Shown: positions 46,497 through 55,592, counted from the stretch's first letter. The stretch is DNA of 64,000 nt from GCA-2730975 sp937893275 (GCA_963968595.1 CAXAHJ010000001.1:163910-227909); one strand, 5' to 3'. Notes: generated by a model from the sequence alone, not told the origin. Numbers and translations: made by a program.

Positions 46497-47504
46497 ATGG
46501 GTCAAGTTAAAGATATACTGGGTAGACCAATTCGAGACTTAAGGGTTTCAGTTACCGACCGATGTAATTTCCGTTGCAAATACTGCATGCCTGCAGAAAT
46601 ATTTGGTCCACAATATGCATTTTTACCCAAGAGTGAAATCCTAACATTTGAAGAAATTACCCGTCTTGCTAAAATATTTAGTTTTTTAGGCACAGTTAAA
46701 TTAAGAATCACCGGCGGAGAGCCGCTACTACGGCAGGATCTACCCTTGCTTGTCAAAATGTTATGCGATTTGGGGAGTTATGAAGATATAGCACTAACAA
46801 CAAACGGTTATTTACTATCGAAATACGCTAGGGAATTGTTTGATTCAGGCCTAAAGAGAATTACTGTCAGCCTAGACTCTTTAAAGGAAACTACATTTAA
46901 ATATATGAATGGCGGGGTCGCATCGGTTCAAGGCGTATCGAAAGGAATAGAAGCGGCGATAAGCGTTGGCTTACAAATAAAAATAAATGTGGTGATTCAA
47001 AAAGGAGTAAATGAAGACCAAATTATTCCAATTGCAGAATACGGAAATAAACTAGGAATAAATACTAGGTTCATTGAATTTATGGATGTTGGAAATCATA
47101 ATCAATGGATGAAGGAAAAGGTTTTTTCCGCTCGCGATATTCTAAAGGTGCTGCAGTCCAAATTCTCCCTAGAACCTATTGTTTCAAGCTATCGTGGTGA
47201 GGTCGCACAGAGGTATAAGGAAAAAGGTTCGTCGTGGGAGATAGGGCTTATCTCATCAATAACCAAACCTTTTTGTCGGGATTGTGGGAGAGCAAGAGTA
47301 AGTGCAGATGGTCGTGTTTTTACATGCCTTTTCGGGACAAATGGATTTGATATAATGTCACATATGAGAAAAGGGATTGATGACGATTACTTAATGGGTC
47401 TTATTTCAAAAATATGGACACTGCGAAAAGACAAGTACTCTGAAGATCGTTCCTTGTTGAGGGGCACTACCGACAAGGTTGAAATGCATCATATTGGTGG
47501 TTAA
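46497..47504 (+). CDS. moaA: GTP 3',8-cyclase
   Basis: MoaA starts molybdenum-cofactor synthesis by rearranging GTP. The 335-residue radical SAM protein has the N-terminal cluster motif CNFRCKYC, RITGGEPLLR, TTNGYLL, the C-terminal cluster motif CRDCGRARVSADGRVFTC and ends in the functional Gly-Gly pair. The gene is visibly richer in A+T and uses more AT-ending codons than dnaN, moeA or glcDEF, which suggests separate acquisition. It converges with dnaN across 117 bases. Confidence 0.95.
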   Translation: MGQVKDILGRPIRDLRVSVTDRCNFRCKYCMPAEIFGPQYAFLPKSEILTFEEITRLAKIFSFLGTVKLRITGGEPLLRQDLPLLVKMLCDLGSYEDIALTTNGYLLSKYARELFDSGLKRITVSLDSLKETTFKYMNGGVASVQGVSKGIEAAISVGLQIKINVVIQKGVNEDQIIPIAEYGNKLGINTRFIEFMDVGNHNQWMKEKVFSARDILKVLQSKFSLEPIVSSYRGEVAQRYKEKGSSWEIGLISSITKPFCRDCGRARVSADGRVFTCLFGTNGFDIMSHMRKGIDDDYLMGLISKIWTLRKDKYSEDRSLLRGTTDKVEMHHIGG

Positions 47505-47621
47505 TGATTCAAGCCAAAATGAAATTTACTATTTAGAAACAGTTGTAAGCCTAAATATGTATGAGCTTTTATTAAGGGTTCGCTTTCTAGTTTTTGTAAA
47601 ACCAGAATTCGTTCGATATAC

Positions 47622-48776
47622 TTAATCGGTACGGATAGGCATTACAACACAAAGGAAACTTAGCGGGTCTTTTTCTTTGGGTCCGTCTGTACGAAACACA
47701 CCCGGGCTCATGTCGTCTCTAAACTCAAAAAACAACTTGTCTTTTGTCAGAGACTTCAATGGATCGAGCAGGAAGCGAGGGTTAAACGAAACAGTTGCGT
47801 TTTCTCCATCGTACTCAATTGACATGGACTCGCGTGAATCCCCCAAGATACTTTGACCTGTTATTTCTAATTCGTTTGGTTTTACCCTAAAGGTTACTTT
47901 GTCATCCGACACCAAAGCTGCTCTTGTAACACATTCTTGCAATAGTTCTCGCTCCACTTCACTGCGGTTAAAGCTGTCTTTTGGGATGACCTGCTTGTAG
48001 TTTGGATATTTTCCTTCCACGACTTTTGAAACAAGATAAACTGAATCGACAAAACCTTTTTCCGCTTCACCCGCTTCACCCTTTTGTTTACCTATTTTCA
48101 TTTCAAACGCCACCTGCCTGTCGGTAAAGGAAACCCGTACCGAATTGCCTAGGTCAGGAATTCTTTCCAGTTCGGATACGGAAGAGGAAGGCAAAATAAA
48201 CTCTCCTCCGTCTTTTGTTTTTTCTCCAAGAGCACGTTTTGTGACCGCAAGGCGTCGACCGTCTGTTGCAACTAATGCCAGCTCATCTTCCGAGAAAAGA
48301 AAGTAAACCCCTTTTAGCATGTAGCGTTCCTCGTTGAGGGACTGTGCATAAGAAACATTCTTAAGCATCTGGATTAATTCCGCACGATCCAGATCGAAAT
48401 CTTGTTGTCCTTCAAGTGTGGGCAGGGGGGGGAATTCTTTGCTTTCCATTCCCATTACATTAAAAACGGAACCCCTTGTGGTTATTGTCGCCTTTGGATC
48501 GCCTCCAGTTTCTACGCTTACTTCCATATCCGCGAGTTGGCGAATAATGCTACCCAACTCCTTCACTGGCAAGGTTACCGCTCCTGGTTCCGTAACTTCT
48601 GCTTTGACCGAGCATCTGGCTCCCAGGTCTAGGTTTGTTGTCGTTAGGGAAACCTTGCCTTCTTCCGCTTCTATTAAAACATTTTGAAGAATTGGCATTG
48701 TCTTCCGAGTGCCAACTACGCTGGTGACCAACTGGAGGCCAGAACTGAAAAAATCTCGGTTTATTTTGAACTTCAT
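47622..48776 (-). CDS. dnaN: DNA polymerase III beta subunit (sliding clamp)
   Basis: The clamp tethers DNA polymerase III to DNA. The 384-residue protein has three similar domains, begins MKFKINRDFF, and contains TVSFNPRFLLDPLK, LVATDGRRLAV and a C terminus ending VVMPIRTD, close to the usual MP(I/M)R(L/V) end. It is not flanked by dnaA, recF or gyrB as in many bacteria. The 259-base upstream stretch is A+T-rich with one DnaA-box-like TTATTCAC at 49022, not enough to call an origin. Confidence 0.96.
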   Translation of the reverse strand: MKFKINRDFFSSGLQLVTSVVGTRKTMPILQNVLIEAEEGKVSLTTTNLDLGARCSVKAEVTEPGAVTLPVKELGSIIRQLADMEVSVETGGDPKATITTRGSVFNVMGMESKEFPPLPTLEGQQDFDLDRAELIQMLKNVSYAQSLNEERYMLKGVYFLFSEDELALVATDGRRLAVTKRALGEKTKDGGEFILPSSSVSELERIPDLGNSVRVSFTDRQVAFEMKIGKQKGEAGEAEKGFVDSVYLVSKVVEGKYPNYKQVIPKDSFNRSEVERELLQECVTRAALVSDDKVTFRVKPNELEITGQSILGDSRESMSIEYDGENATVSFNPRFLLDPLKSLTKDKLFFEFRDDMSPGVFRTDGPKEKDPLSFLCVVMPIRTD

Positions 48777-49035
48777 TGTCTAAGCAATTTTGAGGTTTTG
48801 AAGGTAACCGGCAAACGATAATTATATAATAAAGACAATTTAAAAGAATCTAATCTTCTTCTTATATCGGTTGAATAACAACAATAGGTTCCCCAACAAG
48901 TTGAACATAAAATAGTTACGGGAAACTGGGGATATGAAGAAATGTCGAAAAAAATGATGATACTTGCCAAGCCCGTTAATAAAAAAAATTGAGTTCGCAC
49001 CTTGTTGACACTGTTCCGTCCAATTATTCACGTCT

Positions 49036-49392
49036 TCACCTTTTTGCTAAACTTTCCAGATACTCCCAGAATGACTGGTCTTTTTCAAGGTCTTGCTCTT
49101 CACTAACCGGAAGTTTGAAACGAACAACAAAGTCGTTAAAAGTATTTTTCCTCAAAATGTAGTGACAGTGCAGAGTTTTGTCCCCGTGTTCAAAGTAAAC
49201 TCTCAGGTCACCAACCCGCATTCTGAAAAAGTTCTTTCCATTGCGATTAAAACGACCGACATCTGAATCTTTATCGGAAACAACTTCGGATGTCAGGGAA
49301 CTCAGTTTTTCCATTAACTCCAATTGAGCGACATGTTCGAGGGCGTTCACCTCGGCCATGCTTTGGTCGCTAAATGTCAATTGAAACATTTG
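49036..49392 (-). CDS. RelE/ParE-fold small protein, no antitoxin partner
   Basis: This 118-residue protein starts best at ATG 49392 (MFQLTFSDQS). A strand, two helices, and a FFRMRVGDLRVYFEH hairpin followed by another strand match the RelE/ParE toxin fold. The C-terminal approximately 20 residues form an extra helix (LEKDQSFWEYLESL). The frame is open to 49506, but the extra segment looks non-coding. No antitoxin gene is adjacent, so it may be a housekeeping RelE-like protein rather than an active toxin. Confidence 0.7.
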   Translation of the reverse strand, partial: QMFQLTFSDQSMAEVNALEHVAQLELMEKLSSLTSEVVSDKDSDVGRFNRNGKNFFRMRVGDLRVYFEHGDKTLHCHYILRKNTFNDFVVRFKLPVSEEQDLEKDQSFWEYLESLAKR

Positions 49393-49711
49393 AAACGGAA
49401 CACTTTTTTTAGAGTATATTACGGAGAAAAGCCTTTTCTGGAAAAGAATCGGCAGTTGCCAAGAGTTGCTGGTAAAACATGAGTCTTCATAGTTAGATTT
49501 GAGCAAAAAGGAAATAGTAAAGGTTTAGGAGGCTGTGCCTAAGATCAGAAAGAAAAAAAATTTCAATGTAAGAGCCAACAAATCTCCCTCCCACAACTTG
49601 GTAAACAAAAAGGTTTTGAGGAAAAAATGGCACTTTTCAGGTAGGGAAAAACTTTCAATCCTCGCCCTTTGGATATAATCTGTACACAATTTGTGATTAC
49701 AAAGCCCTGAA
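49393..49711. other. Non-coding gap with kdsD promoter
   Basis: This 319-base divergent gap is A+T-rich. Apart from the TATAAT box described separately and a purine-rich stretch at about 49505-49560, I see no RNA gene, repeat or supported small ORF. Confidence 0.4.
49674..49679 (+). promoter_or_regulatory. Putative -10 box for kdsD
   Basis: A perfect TATAAT lies 33 bases before the kdsD ATG. A weak -35 (ACTTTC, about 17 bases upstream) may accompany it. Position is plausible; the -35 match is poor. Confidence 0.35.
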
Positions 49712-50695
49712 ATGAGCCTAAGCCAAACATCAGAAATTACAGACGCCCGCAGAGTTCTTGAAACGGAAGCGGCAGCAATTAAACTTGCTGCCGAACGCCT
49801 CGATGCCAACTTTGTTCGGGCGGTAGAGATTCTGGATGTTCCTCATGGCAAAATTGTCGTTTCTGGATTGGGAAAATCGGGTCATGTCGGCCGCAAAATA
49901 GCAGCCACTTTTTGCAGTACCGGATCGCCCGCTGTATTTATGCATGCAGGTGAAGCCGTTCACGGTGATCTAGGAGTGCACCAATCTGGAAACCCAACGG
50001 TATTTCTTTCCAACAGCGGCTCCACAAGTGAACTGTTGGCACTGGTTCCCATCTTGCGTTGCCGCGGTTCCTCTCTTGTGGGAATTTTGGGAAACCTCGA
50101 TGGGGTGCTGGCTCAAAAAATGGATGTAGCACTAGATGCCTCCGTATGCCGGGAGGCTGATCCATTAGGCATAGTGCCTACCGCCAGCTTTGTCGTAACG
50201 GCAGCCTTGGGGGATGCCCTGGCTTCATCTCTTATGCACAAGCGAGGCTTTTCCGAGGAGGATTATGCTTATACCCATCCAGGAGGACAGCTTGGGCGGA
50301 GTTGGACGCTTTCCGTTAATGACCTTATGCACCCAGTGGAGAAGGTTGCTTGTTGCGAGGAGGGCACAACTTTAAGAGATCTCGTGATCGCGATGACCGA
50401 ATATCCGCTCGGGGCCGCATGCATTATACGCGATGGTAGGCTATTGGGGCTTATAACCGACGGAGACCTCCGTCGAGCACTGCGTGAACAAGAAGACATT
50501 CTTTCCCTTAAGGCATCGGCGCTTATGAGTACGGGGCCGATTGTTGTAGAGCCGGGTGTTTCCGTTGGCGCGGCTTTGCGCATTATGGAAGAACGTCCCT
50601 CGCAAATAGCGGTACTGCCTGTTGTAGCCCCCGATGACGGTTCCTTGTTGGGGCTTTTGCGTCTTCATGACATTTACACGCCCGATGAAAGCTAA
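49712..50695 (+). CDS. kdsD: Arabinose-5-phosphate isomerase (KpsF/GutQ family)
   Basis: KdsD converts ribulose 5-phosphate to arabinose 5-phosphate, the first step of Kdo synthesis for lipopolysaccharide. The 327-residue protein has the SIS domain with VSGLGKSGHVGRKIA near residue 52 and HAGEAVHGDLG, then TASFVVTAALGDALA, and two CBS domains from about 205 to the end. It supports a Gram-negative envelope together with rfaE2. The FtsB-like gene follows 73 bases later. Confidence 0.94.
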   Translation: MSLSQTSEITDARRVLETEAAAIKLAAERLDANFVRAVEILDVPHGKIVVSGLGKSGHVGRKIAATFCSTGSPAVFMHAGEAVHGDLGVHQSGNPTVFLSNSGSTSELLALVPILRCRGSSLVGILGNLDGVLAQKMDVALDASVCREADPLGIVPTASFVVTAALGDALASSLMHKRGFSEEDYAYTHPGGQLGRSWTLSVNDLMHPVEKVACCEEGTTLRDLVIAMTEYPLGAACIIRDGRLLGLITDGDLRRALREQEDILSLKASALMSTGPIVVEPGVSVGAALRIMEERPSQIAVLPVVAPDDGSLLGLLRLHDIYTPDES

Positions 50696-50768
50696 TCACA
50701 AGGTGAAGTTTCGAAAGAATCTCAAAAAGCTTTACTGTCTACGGCTTAAAGCTTAGCTGAAATTGTCC

Positions 50769-51077
50769 ATGCGAATTGTTTTTGGAATATTCTCGTTGGC
50801 CGCGATAGTGGCGATAGTTTTCTTGGGTTTGAGCCTGAAGGACGCCCATGACGAAAGTGAACACTGGAAGACACGCAGGGCAACTCTGGAAAACGAATTG
50901 TTGGAGTTAAGAAAAGAAGTGGAAGAACACGGTGCTTTTCTTGACCGCCTTCGTCGTGACCCTGACTTTCAAGATGCAATGGCCCGCAAAGAACTTGGTT
51001 ATGGAAAGTCTGGCGAATTAAACTTTCGTTTTCCCAAAGAGGAGGCCAACTTGACTAATGAAAGTGCGGAACCGTGA
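50769..51077 (+). CDS. FtsB/DivIC-like septum protein
   Basis: This 102-residue protein has one N-terminal membrane helix (about residues 3-20) followed by a coiled coil and a short tail containing FLDRLRRDPDFQDAMARKELGYG. A small bitopic coiled-coil protein with an R(K/R)ELG(Y/M) ending is typical of the FtsB/DivIC septum-formation family, which joins FtsL and FtsQ in the divisome. ATG 50769 is preferred over TTG 50763. Family assignment rests on layout and motif only. Confidence 0.75.
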   Translation: MRIVFGIFSLAAIVAIVFLGLSLKDAHDESEHWKTRRATLENELLELRKEVEEHGAFLDRLRRDPDFQDAMARKELGYGKSGELNFRFPKEEANLTNESAEP

Positions 51078-51433
51078 AAGACGAAGAATTTGGAGAAATA
51101 CCTCAAGAGACTCTGGGTTTGTCGAATTAGGTCAGGAAAAGGTTCTCCCGCACCTTCCTATACCGCCTAGGTCGTTTGCACTTGCAATTGGGCCCGTGGT
51201 TTTGGCTTGATGGGGGATGTTCTGAATTTGAGGTTTTTCCGACTTTTGCGACCCCATATTTGGAGTTTAGTGAAAGCTGGTATCGCCGCAGAAAAAGGCT
51301 CGTCTTGCAACAGGGCCTAATACTCAGCTAGAGAGCTTCTTACTCCCAATGCTTGACCCGAAGGGCATGTGCCCCTAGCTAGTCTCTCTTTTTTCATTCA
51401 CCCTCGCAACCCGATGCGACAACAGACTCAATT
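51078..51433. other. Intergenic region, no gene recognised
   Basis: This 356-base stretch between the FtsB-like gene and the phosphohexomutase has no supported protein gene. A GTG overlapping the previous stop opens an 18-codon frame only. Near its end a stem AGGGCA-TG-TGCCC (51362-51374) is followed after 12 bases by TCTCTCTTTTTT, a weak terminator-like arrangement. I compared it by eye with tmRNA, RNase P RNA, 6S and SRP RNA and found no match. Confidence 0.45.
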
Positions 51434-53446
51434 ATGGACGAAGCACTTACCCAAACGATAGACAAGGCTCTTGCAGACGGAGAGCTTATGGATGCGACAG
51501 CAAACAATCTTCGAGCATGGTTGAGCGCCGACCGGTTGAGCGATTGGGCTTCTCGCTCAATCGAGCAATTGATAAATGCCGGGGAATGGAGCGAAATCAA
51601 CGATAGATTTCACAAGAATCTGGCATTTGGTACAGGCGGAATTCGAGGCCGTACTATCGGTCGATTCCTAACCGATGCAGAGCGCGGGGAAAGCAAAGGC
51701 AAGTCCAGTCCGGAGCATGCTGCGGTCGGTTCGAACACTTTGAACGATTATACCGTGGTGCGAGCAACGATGGCGCTGCACGGCTATATTAGCACATGGA
51801 TGGCATCGGAGGGAGTTTTGGATGTTCCTCGAATAGTAATTGCTCACGACGTGCGTCATTTTTCGCGTCACTTTTGTGAGTTGGCGGCTTCGACATGGAG
51901 TGCTTTGGGTGGCTACGCTATGGTGTTCGACGGACCGCGCTCTACGCCTCAACTCAGTTTTACCGTCCGACAGAGGTATGCACATGCAGGTATTGTCATA
52001 ACGGCCAGCCACAATCCACCCCACGACAATGGCTTTAAGGCTTATTTTGTCGATGGCGCTCAAGTTGTACCGCCGCATGCGGGAGCAATTGTAGATCGGT
52101 ATTCCAAGCTAACGCTTCAAGACACGGTCCCGTTGGTTGTTTCAGCAGGCGAAGCCGAAAGTTCCCCATTTACCGTACTTCCCGCAGGCGACGACCTCGC
52201 TTATCGCGCCGCTCTCGAGGAGACCGTTCTTGACGCAGAATTACTTAAGGAACATTGCCCTAAAATTGTTTTTACGTCCATTCACGGAACTGGTGGAATC
52301 GCTGCGATTCCATCTCTTTGGGATCACGGCGTGGAGGTGGCTTCAGTAGACGAACAAGCAAAGTCTGATCCCAACTTTTCAACCGTAAAGTCACCAAACC
52401 CCGAAAATCCCGAGGCCCTAAAACAGGGCATATCCTTGGCGCTAAAAGTTAAGGCAAAAGCCGTTCTAGCCAGCGATCCGGATGGGGATCGAATAGGCGT
52501 GGCGGTTTTTAACGGGAAGGATCGCTTTGAGTGTCTCACTGGAAATCAGGTTGGGTGTATGCTGTCGGAATATCGAATCACTAAGCTAAAAAAACTGGGA
52601 GTGCTTCCAGAGGAGGGGTCCCCGAATGCCGTTATCCTCAAAACTTTCGTGACAACTCCCATGATGGAGGCAATTGCACTTAAAAACGGAATCCGTTGCG
52701 TCAACACCCTGACCGGATTCAAATGGATATCTGAAAAAATTGGTGATTATGAGGATGTCGCAACCACGGCCTTGCGAGAAAATGAAGGTATTGCTTGGGA
52801 TTACGACAACACCGATTTTTACACAAGGGCGGAAATACTCCAAAGGTATTCGAAATTCACCGTGTTTGCAGCAGAAGAAAGTTTTGGATATTTGCCCTTG
52901 GATATTGTTCGAGATAAAGACGGAAATGCTACGGCTTTAGCCTGCGCAGAACTACTTGCTCACTTAGAGCTTACGAAGTCATCGCCGTTGGAATACCTAG
53001 AATATTTATATATAAAGTACGGCTATTTTGAAGAACAAACAATTAATCTTTATTTTGAAGGCGTAAAGGGTTCTGAAACAATTCAAAAAATAATCGACTC
53101 ATATTCAAAAAATGAACCTACAAAAATTAACGATATTATCGTAAAGAAAGTAAGAAATTTTGGTAAACCTGGCTATCTTGACGAAGATGGCAAACCAATA
53201 CCGGTCGAAAACTTTTTCATCTTCGAACTCGAAGATTCTTTTTCAATTGCCGTTAGAGCCAGTGGCACTGAACCCAAGATAAAGTATTATCTTTTTGGTC
53301 GTTCTCAGGTCGTTGGAGGGAATGATCTTACTGCGGCGAAGTCAGAAGTCGGAGAAAAATTAAAGACTTTGGCCGACTGGGCAAATAAGGATGCTCATGA
53401 ACGCGGCGAAGCGAAGTCTGGAAGTAAAGACAACGCTCAAGAATAA
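51434..53446 (+). CDS. Phosphohexomutase (phosphoglucomutase/phosphomannomutase)
   Basis: This 670-residue enzyme moves phosphate between C1 and C6 of a hexose. It has the phosphoserine loop TASHNPPHDNG near 190, metal loop ASDPDGDRIG near 347, sugar loop AEESFGYL near 481 and phosphate loop RASGTEPK near 610. The length is greater than in most family members. It likely links glucose 1-phosphate or mannose 1-phosphate with the hexose-6-phosphate pool used by manA. The stretch 52930-53240 is clearly more A+T-rich than the rest of the gene. Confidence 0.92.
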   Translation: MDEALTQTIDKALADGELMDATANNLRAWLSADRLSDWASRSIEQLINAGEWSEINDRFHKNLAFGTGGIRGRTIGRFLTDAERGESKGKSSPEHAAVGSNTLNDYTVVRATMALHGYISTWMASEGVLDVPRIVIAHDVRHFSRHFCELAASTWSALGGYAMVFDGPRSTPQLSFTVRQRYAHAGIVITASHNPPHDNGFKAYFVDGAQVVPPHAGAIVDRYSKLTLQDTVPLVVSAGEAESSPFTVLPAGDDLAYRAALEETVLDAELLKEHCPKIVFTSIHGTGGIAAIPSLWDHGVEVASVDEQAKSDPNFSTVKSPNPENPEALKQGISLALKVKAKAVLASDPDGDRIGVAVFNGKDRFECLTGNQVGCMLSEYRITKLKKLGVLPEEGSPNAVILKTFVTTPMMEAIALKNGIRCVNTLTGFKWISEKIGDYEDVATTALRENEGIAWDYDNTDFYTRAEILQRYSKFTVFAAEESFGYLPLDIVRDKDGNATALACAELLAHLELTKSSPLEYLEYLYIKYGYFEEQTINLYFEGVKGSETIQKIIDSYSKNEPTKINDIIVKKVRNFGKPGYLDEDGKPIPVENFFIFELEDSFSIAVRASGTEPKIKYYLFGRSQVVGGNDLTAAKSEVGEKLKTLADWANKDAHERGEAKSGSKDNAQE

Positions 53447-53519
53447 AGCTAATTGCGATCGGAATGAAGAATGGCGGCACGACCTCTTGCCACAGAAAGC
53501 AATTCAATCAAAAGACTGC

Positions 53520-54959
53520 CTAAACAAGCATCAATGTAGGATTTTCCAATATTTCTGCGAGAGCTTTGATATAAGATGCTCCGATTGCACCGTCAACCAC
53601 TCGTTGGTCGCAACTAAGCCCAAGCATCATTCGTCGACCTGAAACAATTCTTCCGAGATCGTCTACTATAGGTTTTGCCTTAGTTGTTCCAACTGAAAGA
53701 ATAGCTGCATTTGGCGGAATAATGATACCGCTGAAGAAATCGATGCCATACATTCCGAGGTTGGTTACAGTAAAGGTCGAGCCACTCATTTCTTCTGGTG
53801 ATAACTTCTGGGTGCGTGCTTTTGAAACGAGTTGCTTGGTCTCGACGGACAGGGAGCGCAGATGTTTAGTTTCGGCGTCGTGAATAACGGGAGTTATGAG
53901 CCCATCCTCAACGGCCACACTGAAGCCAAGATGTACCGCTCCATGCTGTTTGATGTGATCGCCCTCCCAAGAAGCATTGATCTCAGGAACCCAACAAATG
54001 GCTTCGGCACTGGCTTTAAGAACGAGATCGTTTATCGTAACCTTAAATCCTCCGAGCTCGGAATGCTGTTCTGAAAATTTCTTATTTATTGCGATACGAG
54101 CATCGAGCAAAGGGCCGGCATTGATTTCACGCTGGAGATAAAAATGTGGCATCTGCGCCTTTGACTCGATCAGGCTCGCCGCAATTTGCGCTCGCACCCT
54201 GGAAATGGGAATGATTTTTTCATTAAGTTGCGGCATGGCGGCATTTCCTGATTTCTCGGAACTCAAGTTTTCTTCATCGCTGGAAACCGTCGAATCATCA
54301 TTATCTTCAGCCCTGGGCTTGATTAATGTATCGGCTGGAGGGTCGTTATCGCAAGACGGTGCAGATGGCGTCGATTCGCTGATCTCTGGCGAGTCATCAC
54401 TAGAAGACAGCTTACCTTCCTCATCGTCTTGACTTTCTTCCTCTTCCGTTTTCTCAGAATACAAGGTCACTCCTTCTCCAGAAACCACCCCTCTCGTGTC
54501 GTCGTCGGCGAGAGGAGCTTCGTTTGTTTCTTGCGGGTCATCACTAAACGATGGCTCGACCTCCTCTTCCTTGTCCGTTTTCTGGGCAAATCGAGTGGTT
54601 TTTTCACTGGAAGTGGTCGACGCTTTGCCTTCTTCTCCAAGAGGTGATTCGTTCGCTTTCGTAGAGGCATCATCCAAGGACGAGACTAAAGCCTCGTCCT
54701 CTACCTGCCGCTCATCGTCCTCGTCAGTTTTTTTCGGAATAGACACCGTCCCCTCGCTGGAAACGGAATGATCCGAAATGCCTTCCACTGGCGTCGCGCC
54801 GCTCATCGTCGGAGCATCATCGTCTAATGATTTGTCGTCAGTGTTTTCATGTTGTTGCTGATCTGCCTCATCCTTTTTCTCAGGAGACGGCTGTGGGTCC
54901 TCTTCTTTGGTGGCTGAGCGAGGTACATCGAGGACGGTGTCGTGGTGGAGGCCTTCCAT
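53520..54959 (-). CDS. E2-like acyltransferase-fold protein with acidic repeat N terminus, catalytic His replaced
   Basis: Residues about 240-479 form the catalytic fold of 2-oxoacid dehydrogenase E2: IPISRVRAQIAASL, ESKAQMPHFYL, and FTVTNLGMYGIDFFSGIIIPPNAAILSVG. The active-site motif normally DHRVVDGA reads DQRVVDGA, with Gln452 from codon CAA at 53604-53606. The first approximately 235 residues lack lipoyl and subunit-binding domains and instead are Asp/Glu/Ser-rich with three or four degenerate repeats of about 45-50 residues. No E1 or E3 gene is nearby. Acyl transfer is doubtful; a scaffold role is possible. Confidence 0.85.
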   Translation of the reverse strand: MEGLHHDTVLDVPRSATKEEDPQPSPEKKDEADQQQHENTDDKSLDDDAPTMSGATPVEGISDHSVSSEGTVSIPKKTDEDDERQVEDEALVSSLDDASTKANESPLGEEGKASTTSSEKTTRFAQKTDKEEEVEPSFSDDPQETNEAPLADDDTRGVVSGEGVTLYSEKTEEEESQDDEEGKLSSSDDSPEISESTPSAPSCDNDPPADTLIKPRAEDNDDSTVSSDEENLSSEKSGNAAMPQLNEKIIPISRVRAQIAASLIESKAQMPHFYLQREINAGPLLDARIAINKKFSEQHSELGGFKVTINDLVLKASAEAICWVPEINASWEGDHIKQHGAVHLGFSVAVEDGLITPVIHDAETKHLRSLSVETKQLVSKARTQKLSPEEMSGSTFTVTNLGMYGIDFFSGIIIPPNAAILSVGTTKAKPIVDDLGRIVSGRRMMLGLSCDQRVVDGAIGASYIKALAEILENPTLMLV

Positions 54960-55011
54960 ATATTTTGTTTTAGGGTGTAAATTGCAAGCGAGTGGTCAAG
55001 GGGTCAGTTTC

Positions 55012-55521
55012 TTATTGTGGCGGGGCAGCGGGTGGGGTTTCAACAAAAATTTTCGGGTTGTCCGGCTCGGAAAAATCGGCTCGCAGTGCGGTAAACTCAC
55101 CGCGCCTTTTGTCATAAATTGGCCACACAAGAAGGTGATCGGTTTCCGGAATCTTCAAGTTGCCAACTTCTTCGCGATCGAACCAAGCGAATTTACCTTC
55201 GGGTCCATTGGGCGGCAAATCGTTTAGCGGAGCAAGACAATCGAAGAGAAACATCAACCAGTGACCAGAGCCTTCGTAATTCTTTTCAGAGATGTATGCG
55301 AATAGCCTTAGGTCTTTTTCGTCAATATTCATGCCGGTCTCCTCCAAGGTTTCTCGTATGGCGCATTCGAAAGGGGACTCTCCAGTTGAGAAATCGAGCT
55401 TACCGCCAATAGGGCTCCATTTACCGAGGTTTGGAGCCCTAGACCGTTTCAGAAGAAGTAACTTCCCGTTGACATTTCTAATAAATACTAGCGTAGAGAT
55501 GCGAAATGGAATGTTTTGCAT
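55012..55521 (-). CDS. Nudix hydrolase
   Basis: This 169-residue protein carries a Nudix box, GGKLDFSTGESPFECAIRE followed by TLEETG, with two extra residues before the first Glu as seen in some MutT-like subfamilies. The N-terminal strands contain LLLLKRSRAPNLGKWSPIGG, typical of 8-oxo-dGTP or nucleoside-diphosphate-X hydrolases. The C terminus ends in a Pro/Ala tail. The substrate is unknown. It diverges from the pilus-like locus. Confidence 0.9.
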   Translation of the reverse strand: MQNIPFRISTLVFIRNVNGKLLLLKRSRAPNLGKWSPIGGKLDFSTGESPFECAIRETLEETGMNIDEKDLRLFAYISEKNYEGSGHWLMFLFDCLAPLNDLPPNGPEGKFAWFDREEVGNLKIPETDHLLVWPIYDKRRGEFTALRADFSEPDNPKIFVETPPAAPPQ

Positions 55522-55592
55522 GGGTACTAATTTGAGAGGAAAATATAAATCGAATGAGTAAGTGTTGGTTTCGCGAGTTTTACATTGAATTA

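Noticed and set aside
48777..49035. Replication origin next to dnaN
   Set aside because: Only one DnaA-box-like sequence (TTATTCAC) and no dnaA gene; the A+T-rich character alone is not evidence.
51074..51130. 18-codon frame starting with GTG on the FtsB-like stop codon
   Set aside because: Too short and without further support.
51131..51180. Similarity of a GGTTCTCCCGCA stretch and a nearby GGTCAGG to parts of SRP 4.5S RNA
   Set aside because: The two pieces are in the wrong order, and the conserved GGAAGCAGCC apical element is missing.
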